From the NCBI GenBank assembly GCA_910576855.1, contig CAJTJP010000012.1, positions 22,712 to 86,711 of the forward strand: a stretch of 64,000 bases of DNA. The letters run 5' to 3'. The translations under genes and the position numbers were made by a program. The notes beneath the pieces were generated by a model. That model worked only from the letters and a program-made list of their open reading frames with translations. It did no database searches and was not told where the DNA came from. Shown here piece after piece: positions 22,335 through 30,775 of the stretch (position 1 is the stretch's first letter; each line of letters opens with the position of its first letter). This DNA is from Erysipelotrichales bacterium. GTDB lineage: Bacteria > Bacillota_I > Bacilli_A > Erysipelotrichales > Erysipelotrichaceae.

Positions 22335-23477
22335 ATGGAATTTATTGATTTAAAAAAACAGTATGAAATCCTAAAGCAGGAAATTGACGCTAATATTCAA
22401 GCAGTTTTAGATGACGGTCACTATATAATGGGAGCTGCTGTTTCTGAACTTGAAAAAGAATTGGCAGATTATATCGGTGTTAAGCATTGTATCACATGCG
22501 CAAACGGGACCGATGCTTTATCGCTTGCATTAATGGCATGGGACATTAAAAGCGGTGATGCAGTATTCGTACCTTCCTTTACATTTTATGCCACAGCTGA
22601 AGTAGTATCTTTGATTGGAGCAACACCAATATTTATTGACAGTGATCCGCGTACTTTTAACATAGACGTTATTCATCTTCGCAGCATGATTGAAAATGTA
22701 ATCAAGGAAGGAAAGCTAACTCCACGAGCGATTATCCCTGTTGATTTATTTGGCCAACCGGCGGAATATGAAGAAATAATGAAAATTGCAAAGGACTATA
22801 ATCTATTAGTGCTGGAAGATGGTGCACAGGGATTCGGAGGTTCGATAAACGGCAAAAAAGCATGCGGCTTCGGCGATATCTCTACCACTTCTTTTTTTCC
22901 TGCGAAGCCTCTTGGCTGTTACGGCGATGGCGGTGCCGTTTTCACTGATAGTGATGTATATTATGAAAAGCTTGTTTCTTTAAGAGTACATGGAAAAGGA
23001 AGCTATAAATATGATAATGTCAGAGTAGGATTAAATTCACGTCTTGATACTCTGCAAGCAGCAATATTGTTGCCTAAGCTTCATGCCTTTAACGATTATG
23101 AATTGAATAGTCGTAATGAAATTGCGGATATATATAACCATGAACTGAATGATATTGTAATCACACCTCTTGTTAAAGAAAATATGCAAAGCAGTTGGGC
23201 ACAATATACAATTTTATTAAATGATGAGCAGGAACGAAACGAGCTTCAGCAATATCTAAAATCAAAAGGTATACCGTCCATGATTTATTATCCTAAACCT
23301 TTGCATATGCAAAGTGTGTATAAGGATCATATTGTTTATTCGGAAGATTTAAAAAATGCGGAGAATCTCAGTCGTAAATGCCTAAGCTTACCAATGCATC
23401 CTTATTTAGAAAGGGAGCAAATAATTACTGTATGTAATGAAATCAAATTATATCTTCAAAAGGAAATGAAATTATGA
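22335..23477 (+). CDS. WbpE/WlbC-like UDP-sugar 3-aminotransferase
   Basis: This 380-residue DegT/DnrJ/EryC1 aminotransferase opens MEFIDLKKQYEILKQEIDAN and GHYIMGAAVSELEKELADYI, has the ANGTDALSLAL cofactor segment, FVPSFTFYATAEVV, LEDGAQGFGG, and the PLP Lys in TTSFFPAKPLGCYGDGGAVF. This is the WbpE/WlbC pattern, which aminates the C3 keto group of UDP-GlcNAcA. The gene begins directly after the dehydrogenase stop, with AAAGGAG inside the previous gene, and overlaps the acyltransferase gene by 4 bp. The three are translationally coupled. Confidence 0.9.
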   Translation: MEFIDLKKQYEILKQEIDANIQAVLDDGHYIMGAAVSELEKELADYIGVKHCITCANGTDALSLALMAWDIKSGDAVFVPSFTFYATAEVVSLIGATPIFIDSDPRTFNIDVIHLRSMIENVIKEGKLTPRAIIPVDLFGQPAEYEEIMKIAKDYNLLVLEDGAQGFGGSINGKKACGFGDISTTSFFPAKPLGCYGDGGAVFTDSDVYYEKLVSLRVHGKGSYKYDNVRVGLNSRLDTLQAAILLPKLHAFNDYELNSRNEIADIYNHELNDIVITPLVKENMQSSWAQYTILLNDEQERNELQQYLKSKGIPSMIYYPKPLHMQSVYKDHIVYSEDLKNAENLSRKCLSLPMHPYLEREQIITVCNEIKLYLQKEMKL

Positions 23478-24373
23478 GAAAATTTCTTTTAAGCGAATGC
23501 TTCCGTGAGAATGTACAAAAAGATGCCGAGTTTGAAGCATTAGGCATTTTAGATTCAAGAGTAAAACTGCCCTTTTTAACTTTTATAGAAAATGAATCAT
23601 ATATTGATAAACTGTTCCATAATCCGCATATAAGTGCTGTTATAACGAATGTAGCGATATATGAAAAGTATTTAAAAGATATTGACTGCGGTTGTTATAT
23701 ATGCACCAATCCTCGTCTTTCTTTTTTTAAACTGCATAATTCATTAAGTCTTCAAAGTGAATATCAACGACCTAAGTTCGAGACTAAAATCGGTAATGAT
23801 TGTGAAGTATCGCCTTTAGCGCATATCAATAAAAATAATGTAATCATCGGCAATCATGTCATCATAGAGGAATTTGTATCTATCAAAGAAAATGTAATCA
23901 TCGGTGATCATTCAATTATCAGAGCCGGAGCTGTAATCGGCGGTACCGGTTTTGAATTTAAAAAAGATAAAGATTCCTTGTTTCATGTCGATCATTGCGG
24001 CGGTGTCATAATCGGTAAGCATGTAGAAATTCAATATAACAGCTGTGTCGATAAAGCTATATATCCTTGGGATAATACTGAAATCGGCGATTATTCAAAA
24101 CTAGATAACTTAATTCATATCGGTCATGCTGTAAAAATAAGAGAACGCGTAATGATTCCTGCTATGGCTGCTGTCGGCGGGAGGGTTGAAATCGGCGATG
24201 ATTCATGGATCGGATTGGCAAGCGTAATACGCAACGGTCTGCATATCGGTTCAAATGCACGAGCAAATATGGGTGCCGTAGTTACTAAGGATATTGCAGA
24301 CAATCAAGCAGTCAGCGGCAATTTCGCTATCGAACATAAGCAATTTATAGAAAGGTTGAAAAAAGGAGAATAG
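23474..24373 (+). CDS. Left-handed beta-helix N-acetyltransferase (WbpD role)
   Basis: This 299-residue protein has an N-terminal alpha/beta domain of about 100 residues and a hexapeptide-repeat left-handed beta-helix (about 105-285: IGNDCEVSPLAHINKNNVII, IGNHVIIEEFVSI, IGDHSIIRAGAVIGGTGFEF, DNLIHIGHAVKI, IGDDSWIGLASVI). The two-domain layout and the LIHIGHAV His resemble LpxD more than the short WbpD. In this gene context it should acetylate the 3-amino group of UDP-GlcNAc3NA, completing the diacetamido sugar. Assignment of acyl donor and acceptor is inference; an acyl chain other than acetyl is possible. Confidence 0.8.
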   Translation: MRKFLLSECFRENVQKDAEFEALGILDSRVKLPFLTFIENESYIDKLFHNPHISAVITNVAIYEKYLKDIDCGCYICTNPRLSFFKLHNSLSLQSEYQRPKFETKIGNDCEVSPLAHINKNNVIIGNHVIIEEFVSIKENVIIGDHSIIRAGAVIGGTGFEFKKDKDSLFHVDHCGGVIIGKHVEIQYNSCVDKAIYPWDNTEIGDYSKLDNLIHIGHAVKIRERVMIPAMAAVGGRVEIGDDSWIGLASVIRNGLHIGSNARANMGAVVTKDIADNQAVSGNFAIEHKQFIERLKKGE

Positions 24374-24377
24374 TAAT

Positions 24378-25691
24378 ATGAAACAAATGTTGTTAAATAA
24401 GATTAAAAACAAAGAAATTATTGTAGGTGTTGTCGGCCTCGGCTATGTCGGCTTGCCGCTTGCTGTTGAAAAAGCAAAAGCAGGTTTCCGCACAATCGGA
24501 TTTGATATACAAGAGGAAAAGGTTAATTCAGTAAACCAAGGAAAAAACTATATCGGTGATGTTGTTGATAAGGATCTGGCTGAACTGGTAAGAAATAATA
24601 TGCTGTCGGCAACAACTGATTTCAGCTTCATTAAAGATGTGGATTTTATCGCCATTTGCGTGCCGACACCTTTAGATGCGCATCAACAACCTGATATTTC
24701 GTTTGTAAGAGATTCCGGTATCGCTGTCTCAAAGTATTTGCGTAAAGGAACAATGGTTGTACTGGAATCCTCTACTTATCCGGGCACTACTGAAGAGCTG
24801 TTAAAGCCTATTTTAGAGAAAGGATCCGGTCTGAAGTGCGGTAAGGATTTTTATTTAGGGTTTTCCCCTGAACGCGTCGATCCCGGTAATGCAATTTATC
24901 ACACTAAAAATACTCCGAAGGTTGTCGGAGCTATCGGAAATGATGCAACTGAGGTCATCGCCACAATGTATCGTGCAGTTTTAGAAGGAGACATTCATGA
25001 AGTGTCCTCTCCGGCTGTCGCTGAGCTTGAAAAAATATTAGAAAACACATATCGTAATATCAATATCGGCTTAGTAAATGAATTATGTATGTTGTGTGAA
25101 AAGATGGGCATTTCTGCATGGGAAGTAATTGATGCTGCAAAAACAAAACCGTTTGGTTATCAAGCATTTTATCCGGGACCGGGCTTAGGCGGACACTGCA
25201 TTCCATTAGATCCGTATTATCTCACATGGAAAGCGAGAGAATATGGCTTTCATACCTCTATGATTGAAAACAGCATGATTATTAATGACAAAATGCCTGA
25301 ATATTGTGTGGAACGTTGTTATAAGGTACTAAATAAACAAAAGAAAGCAATGGCTAACGCCAAAATATTAGTATTAGGTGTAGCATATAAAAATGATATT
25401 GATGATTATCGTGAAAGTCCTGCGTTGCGCTTAATTGAACTGTTAAACGCAGAAGAAGCTACAGTTGATTTTTATGATCCTTATATTCCGGAATATCGTT
25501 ATAAGGGAAAAACTCACCGCGGTATAGAAGCAATTTATCCTGATGTCATTAAAAGCTATGATTTAATAGTTATCGCGACAGCTCATAAGAGTTATGATTT
25601 AGAAATGCTTCAACAAAACGCTAAGGCAATTTTTGATACACGTAACGCTCTAAAAAACATTACCGATCGCAACAATATTGAATTGCTGTAA
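24378..25691 (+). CDS. UDP-N-acetylglucosamine 6-dehydrogenase (WbpA-like)
   Basis: This 437-residue nucleotide-sugar dehydrogenase would oxidise UDP-GlcNAc to UDP-GlcNAcA. The NAD site is VGVVGLGYVGLPLAVEKAKA near residue 16, with ICVPTPLD and LESSTYPGTTEE, the substrate loop ENTYRNINIGLVNEL, the catalytic Cys in GPGLGGHCIPLDPYYL near residue 273, and the C-terminal GVAYKNDIDDYRESPA. AAAGGAG nine bases before ATG 24378 fixes the start. It is functionally the first of the four-step set here although it is the last of the four genes. Confidence 0.92.
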   Translation: MKQMLLNKIKNKEIIVGVVGLGYVGLPLAVEKAKAGFRTIGFDIQEEKVNSVNQGKNYIGDVVDKDLAELVRNNMLSATTDFSFIKDVDFIAICVPTPLDAHQQPDISFVRDSGIAVSKYLRKGTMVVLESSTYPGTTEELLKPILEKGSGLKCGKDFYLGFSPERVDPGNAIYHTKNTPKVVGAIGNDATEVIATMYRAVLEGDIHEVSSPAVAELEKILENTYRNINIGLVNELCMLCEKMGISAWEVIDAAKTKPFGYQAFYPGPGLGGHCIPLDPYYLTWKAREYGFHTSMIENSMIINDKMPEYCVERCYKVLNKQKKAMANAKILVLGVAYKNDIDDYRESPALRLIELLNAEEATVDFYDPYIPEYRYKGKTHRGIEAIYPDVIKSYDLIVIATAHKSYDLEMLQQNAKAIFDTRNALKNITDRNNIELL

Positions 25692-25704
25692 AACGAGGTT
25701 TTGT

Positions 25705-26838
25705 ATGAATATTGTAATGCTGCTGGATAACTGTTTTGATCCTGACGTTCGCGTGTACAAAGAAGCTGTATATTTGGTGAAACAAGGAAATAATGTCCAA
25801 ATCATCTGTTTAGATAAAAAGAATAAATATATAGATAAACAAGATGAAATAAAGGACGGCATTTACATACATCGTATTTTCTGCCGTAATGATAAGATCA
25901 CCCGACTGCTTGAAAACAAATTTTTTTCGTATTTTACAGCGCCATTTTACGCCTACTGGCTGATCATGTTTTTTATCCGGGCAAAACGTTATTTAAAACA
26001 TAAAAGGGTAGACATCCTGCATTGTCATGATGTTGTAATGTCATATGGGTCAAGATGGTTTTTTAAAAAACAAATAAAAGTATTCGATATGCACGAATAT
26101 TATTTAAAGGATGATAAAAGCTTCAAGGACCTAATCATGAAGTATATCGTCTCCTCAGCACAAAATCATAGTAAGTGGATTATATATGTGAATGAAAAAC
26201 AAATACTGAAATTAAAAGAAAAAAATAGGAATAAGTTAGTTCTGCTGCCTAATTATCCGTCTCAATCCATTTTTGCCGACGTAACGAAAACAACATCCGA
26301 TCGCCTTCGTATAGGCTATGTCGGAGCTGTAAGAGATTTTAAATCATTAGCTGCTTTAATCGATATCAATGATATTATGAAGGATAAATTTGATATTAAA
26401 ATTTACGGCTACGGCAGTGCTTATGATTCTTTAATCGAGTATGAAAGAAGTAAAGGGTACACAAGCATATTGACAGGCAGTTATAACGGAATCAGTGAAA
26501 TAGAAAACATCTATAAAAACATTGACATTTTGTATTGTGTTTATGATAACCACATAGCGAATTGGAAGTATTCCTATCCGGTTAAATTTTATGAGAGCAT
26601 TCTCACAAAAACTCCGATTATAGTATCCAAAGATAGCACAGCCGGTGATTTCACCGAAGCAAGGAATATCGGATATACATTAAATTTAGATGATAAAGAT
26701 GCTTTCCTACGCTTATTGACTGAAGAAATTAATTATCAAAGCTATAAAGCAAAACAAATAAATCTTGAAAAAATACAATATCACTATACATGGGAAAATC
26801 AAGTACAGCGACTAAATGTTATTTATGAAAAATCATGA
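25705..26838 (+). CDS. Glycosyltransferase, GT4-like
   Basis: This 377-residue GT-B glycosyltransferase begins MNIVMLLDNCFDPDVRVYKE and continues with VDILHCHDVVMSYGSRW and VFDMHEYYLKDD in the acceptor domain. The donor domain has IGYVGAVRDFKSLAALIDI, KIYGYGSAYDSL, YNGISEIENIYKNIDILYCV and the E-x-x-x-x-x-x-E-like YPVKFYESILTKTPIIVSKD. It is cytoplasmic or peripheral. ATG 25705 is preceded by CGAGGT; the longer frame from 25678 overlaps the dehydrogenase gene and is unlikely. The sugar specificity is unknown. Confidence 0.85.
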   Translation: MNIVMLLDNCFDPDVRVYKEAVYLVKQGNNVQIICLDKKNKYIDKQDEIKDGIYIHRIFCRNDKITRLLENKFFSYFTAPFYAYWLIMFFIRAKRYLKHKRVDILHCHDVVMSYGSRWFFKKQIKVFDMHEYYLKDDKSFKDLIMKYIVSSAQNHSKWIIYVNEKQILKLKEKNRNKLVLLPNYPSQSIFADVTKTTSDRLRIGYVGAVRDFKSLAALIDINDIMKDKFDIKIYGYGSAYDSLIEYERSKGYTSILTGSYNGISEIENIYKNIDILYCVYDNHIANWKYSYPVKFYESILTKTPIIVSKDSTAGDFTEARNIGYTLNLDDKDAFLRLLTEEINYQSYKAKQINLEKIQYHYTWENQVQRLNVIYEKS

Positions 26839-26846
26839 GGTGTATA

Positions 26847-28223
26847 ATGAATAAAAAAATTATGTTATCAATTCAATCCGGTAAAACAGAACTGATATTT
26901 TTCATTCTGTACAAGCTGTTAATCGATTTTTCTTATGTAACTATAATTAGAGATAATTATAATGAGTACAATCAATTTATCACTGATTTCAGCTTAATAA
27001 AATATATCATAGCCTTTATTTTTCTGATAACATTATATCTACTGAATATTAAAGCACTGTTGTCTGTTTCTAAAATGATAGTTAAGCTTTTTCTTTTGTT
27101 AATGTATGTACCCATTTCAACTGTCTATGCGTGCAAAAATGATAGTACCGTATTCTTTATGACAATAACTGCCGGATTTTTTATTTTCATTATGACAGCT
27201 TCATTCATGATCAGGAATATAAAAATTAAAAAGGAGAAAAAGAATGATTCATTCATAGAGCTTGCAACCAATTTATTATACTATGGTTTTATTGCAATAA
27301 CTGTAATTTTAGTTTTATCATGTATATACTTCAATGGTTTACCGTCCTTAACTGCTTTAAATTTAAGAGATGTATATGAGGTAAGACAAGCATTTTATCT
27401 GCCTCGTTATTTATATTACCTTTATGAATTTGAAGCAGGCTTCATTATTTATTTCTTAATCATTGTAAATATGAAAAGAAAAAATATCAAGGCACTAATT
27501 GTGTTTATCTTCATACAATTCCTATTCTTTTTATGGAAAGGCGATAAGAGCGCAATTTTTGGTTTAATTACAGTTATAGCAGTCTATTTAATTTCAGGAA
27601 AGCTTCAATTGAATAAAATGCTTTGTAAATTATTTTTCTCATTTACATCAATTTCTCTAATTCTGTTTTATACAGTATCAAGCTTACCTTTTTTACTATT
27701 AATTCGAAGAATGTTGATAATACCTGCCAATTTAAAATTTATCTATTATGATTTTTTTATGAATCATGACTATATAGGTATCGTCGGAACAGTACTCAAT
27801 TCATTTTTAAAAATTCCCGATCCGTATGCGCAGCTGCCTTATCAAAATTTAATCAGCAAGCTTTACTTTAATAAAGTAGAAATGTGGTCAAATACCGGAT
27901 TTTTAGCAGAAGGATATGCCAGAGGCGGTATTATCGGCAGCTTACTGATATCAGGTTTAATGGGTGTTATTCTGTATCTGATATATTTAGGAGTTAAAAA
28001 AACTGACTCTCGATTTATTTTAAGTATAGCTATAATACCAATGATAACTCTGAATGACGGCTATTTATTAACATCATTTACATTTGGTTCTGTCGGATTA
28101 TTATGTGTAACATGCTTTTTCTTTGATCTAAAATATCTAAAAACGGATTTTAATAAGATTATAAATATAAAAGGGCGGTGGTTAAACGATGAAACAGCTA
28201 ATAAAAAATCTGAGACAGAATAA
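26847..28223 (+). CDS. Polysaccharide polymerase (Wzy-like) membrane protein
   Basis: This 458-residue integral membrane protein has about 11-12 hydrophobic helices and a large outward loop near residues 280-345. It is very rich in Ile, Phe, Leu and Tyr, as Wzy polymerases are. There is no conserved motif to cite; the call rests on topology, length and position directly before the flippase. FLAEGYARGGIIGSLLISGL near residue 350 resembles the C-terminal region of O-antigen-polymerase-type proteins. The start at 26847 has GAGGTG close upstream; an in-frame ATG at 26835 is the alternative. Confidence 0.7.
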   Translation: MNKKIMLSIQSGKTELIFFILYKLLIDFSYVTIIRDNYNEYNQFITDFSLIKYIIAFIFLITLYLLNIKALLSVSKMIVKLFLLLMYVPISTVYACKNDSTVFFMTITAGFFIFIMTASFMIRNIKIKKEKKNDSFIELATNLLYYGFIAITVILVLSCIYFNGLPSLTALNLRDVYEVRQAFYLPRYLYYLYEFEAGFIIYFLIIVNMKRKNIKALIVFIFIQFLFFLWKGDKSAIFGLITVIAVYLISGKLQLNKMLCKLFFSFTSISLILFYTVSSLPFLLLIRRMLIIPANLKFIYYDFFMNHDYIGIVGTVLNSFLKIPDPYAQLPYQNLISKLYFNKVEMWSNTGFLAEGYARGGIIGSLLISGLMGVILYLIYLGVKKTDSRFILSIAIIPMITLNDGYLLTSFTFGSVGLLCVTCFFFDLKYLKTDFNKIINIKGRWLNDETANKKSETE

Positions 28224-29466
28224 GGCACTGTCGTCGATTACAACACTGGCATCAGGCTCTTTAATAGCTCAGGTCATTACTATTCTGACTTCACCCATCA
28301 CTACCCGAATCTTTACTCCGGAGGAATTAGGAACATATACATTGTTAATCACTGCTGTAAACATGTTTGGTCCGATCATATGCTTACGATATGATCTGGC
28401 AATTGTTACTGAAAAAACAGACAGGAACTCTCTTGCTATATTTAAATTAAGTGTTATTGTAAGCGTTCTTATGAGTTTGTTTGTTTCATTCGGCTACTTT
28501 ATCTATTTTCAAATGAACGAGACCTATCATTCTCTCACATATACTGTTGTGATTTTATTTATATTACTTTTAACAACCGGTTTGACAAATGCGTTAACAT
28601 CCTATAATAATCGTAATAGGCAATATAAATTAATGACATCGGTTTATGTGATAAGAACAACAGCACAAAATCTTCTCATGGTTATGTCCGGCATGCTTAA
28701 GACAGGAGTATTCGGTTTGATATCTTCTCAAGTTTTATCACAGCTTTTAGGTATTAAAAAACAAGGAGAAGAACTGAGCGAACATAAAAAAGAATTGAAA
28801 AAGATAAGTAAAAACGATATCCTTAATGTCGCAAAAAAGTATAAAAAACAACTCTTATATTCTACTCCTGCTTCCTTCGCCAACAGCTTTTCTTATTCAT
28901 CGATAAACCTTTTTATAAGTTCGTTATTTAACAACACAATATTGGGGTATTATTCAATCTCATATCGTGTATTAGGATTACCATTAAACATCATCAGCAG
29001 TAATGTATCTAAAGTTTTTTTTGAGGATGCCAGTAATGAATACCACAAAAAGGGCTCTTTTAAGCATAGCTTACTTCGTACAACATCATTTTTAGGTATA
29101 ATATCAGTAATAATGGTGATAGGCTTAGTTTTATTCTCTCCTCTTGCATTTAAAATATTTTTTGGACCCGATTGGGAGCAAGCAGGAGTTTTTGTTCAAA
29201 TCTTAGCACCTATGTTTGGTATACGATTTATTGTAAATGGTGTAAGTATTGCTTTGATCATAGCACAACGTCAAGATTTTGAACTCATGATACAAGCATT
29301 GTTTATTATTTGTTCCGTTGCAGGATACTTAGTTGCTCGTTTTTTTGTGTGGAGCATTACGAAATATCTTGTATTTATCTCTATTTCATATTCTGTAATT
29401 TATATAATATTTTTTATTTTCATTTATAACAGTTCTAAAAATATGGAGAATACAAATCATGAATAA
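28189..29466 (+). CDS. Polysaccharide flippase (Wzx-like)
   Basis: This 425-residue polytopic protein of the MVF/MOP group has the typical N terminus LSSITTLASGSLIAQVITIL followed by TSPITTRIFTPEELGTYTLL. About 11-12 helices follow, with a charged cytoplasmic loop near 190-220 (KKQGEELSEHKKELKKISKN). The second half carries YYSISYRVLGLPLNIISSNV. It would flip undecaprenyl-linked repeat units to the outer face. It starts 35 bp inside the preceding polymerase gene and overlaps the next gene by 8 bp. Confidence 0.88.
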   Translation: MKQLIKNLRQNKALSSITTLASGSLIAQVITILTSPITTRIFTPEELGTYTLLITAVNMFGPIICLRYDLAIVTEKTDRNSLAIFKLSVIVSVLMSLFVSFGYFIYFQMNETYHSLTYTVVILFILLLTTGLTNALTSYNNRNRQYKLMTSVYVIRTTAQNLLMVMSGMLKTGVFGLISSQVLSQLLGIKKQGEELSEHKKELKKISKNDILNVAKKYKKQLLYSTPASFANSFSYSSINLFISSLFNNTILGYYSISYRVLGLPLNIISSNVSKVFFEDASNEYHKKGSFKHSLLRTTSFLGIISVIMVIGLVLFSPLAFKIFFGPDWEQAGVFVQILAPMFGIRFIVNGVSIALIIAQRQDFELMIQALFIICSVAGYLVARFFVWSITKYLVFISISYSVIYIIFFIFIYNSSKNMENTNHE

Positions 29467-30745
29467 ACGCAATATTATCAAGATCACCTGTTTTGTAATT
29501 TTTGTTGTTTTATATTTTATTTTATGCTCCTATAATGTTAGTTTAAAACACAAGAAGCAGAATGATGAATATAATAAATTAACAAAATCAATGCAGCAAA
29601 TGCCAAAATTCGATTATAATTATCTCGCCGGCCTATGGGATAAAACAGTTACAAAAACAATGAATTCACCTGATAAAAGCATTGATAATCAAGCAGAGCT
29701 TTTATCGGTGCCCTTATACTCGGCCTTTTCCATGGGAAACCTTAACTACATAAATCAGTTTAAAACATATTTCCAAAAGGTTTATGATAGTAATGCTTAT
29801 GAAATAGCGAATAAACAAGCTAAATGTAATGTTATCTTTTTATCATCTTGTTTCATCAATCTATGCGAAAAAAATAACATAGATTATAATCATACGATAA
29901 AAGAAAAAACTTTGAAGGAACTTTTATCTATATATAATCAATCTAACAGTTACAATTATATAAGCTTCAAAAATATGAAAGAAAGTATTCAATTTAAGTT
30001 AAGCGATCAATCAGTACACTATAAGCATTTAAAAGCTGTTAATAATGAAGAATTGTTAATCGTCGCAGCTGCTGCTAATCTATATCCATCTAATAAAAAT
30101 TCAGTCTCTCTGCAGGAAATCGTTTCATTTATCGAGCCTTTAGCCTCAAAAGAGACAATAGTATATTTAAATGATTATTGGCTGTATCAGCCCGGTATTC
30201 GCTATGATAACCCCAATTATGCATACTCTAATGCCGATTCCCTGAATAAAACAAATGTAAAAATTGACATAGCACAAGATATCATGAGTTTTTCGCGCAT
30301 GCCGATTATTTTACAAAGTATGAAACAAGCCGTGGATCAAGACTATAAAGAGTATATTAACAAGTTATTGAAGGATTTATCTAAGCATTACCTTAGAGAT
30401 TTGATAGTTTATCCCGGTGATACTGATCGGATATTCAAAACCAAAAATTTTATGAATGGTGATAACGGTTATTTAAAAGCAGCAAATCATCAATTTTTTC
30501 GCCCTTTTGAATTATCAACTAATATTTATTTTGGAGCCTGGGCTTTTTTGAATACAGATGAAATTAAAAATTTTTACACGTATGTTTATTCTTTGTTCCC
30601 ATTAAAAGAAAATGAAGTTTTATCAATCAATACAGGAATTACAAAATCAAAGACAACGCAAGAAACCACAAATTCTGACCAACTATTGAAGGACTATATG
30701 GAACTGAACTGTTATCTAGCTGCCTATTTAGATTTACTACCTTAA
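29459..30745 (+). CDS. Membrane-anchored protein of unknown function in the polysaccharide cluster
   Basis: This 428-residue protein has one N-terminal signal anchor (about 7-25: IIKITCFVIFVVLYFILCSY) and a long extracytoplasmic part, mostly helical, with many Tyr and Asn. Near residues 240-350 is DYWLYQPGIRYDNPNYAYSN and later MNGDNGYLKAANHQFFRPFE. This aromatic-rich, loop-and-helix pattern is reminiscent of alpha/alpha-toroid carbohydrate-active proteins such as polysaccharide lyases or trimming enzymes. I do not recognise a family and give this only as a guess. It lies between the flippase and the lysozyme-like protein, which suggests action on the exported polymer. Confidence 0.6.
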   Translation: MNKRNIIKITCFVIFVVLYFILCSYNVSLKHKKQNDEYNKLTKSMQQMPKFDYNYLAGLWDKTVTKTMNSPDKSIDNQAELLSVPLYSAFSMGNLNYINQFKTYFQKVYDSNAYEIANKQAKCNVIFLSSCFINLCEKNNIDYNHTIKEKTLKELLSIYNQSNSYNYISFKNMKESIQFKLSDQSVHYKHLKAVNNEELLIVAAAANLYPSNKNSVSLQEIVSFIEPLASKETIVYLNDYWLYQPGIRYDNPNYAYSNADSLNKTNVKIDIAQDIMSFSRMPIILQSMKQAVDQDYKEYINKLLKDLSKHYLRDLIVYPGDTDRIFKTKNFMNGDNGYLKAANHQFFRPFELSTNIYFGAWAFLNTDEIKNFYTYVYSLFPLKENEVLSINTGITKSKTTQETTNSDQLLKDYMELNCYLAAYLDLLP

Positions 30746-30775
30746 TAAGGACAATACAGAGAAAGGGGAATTAAA

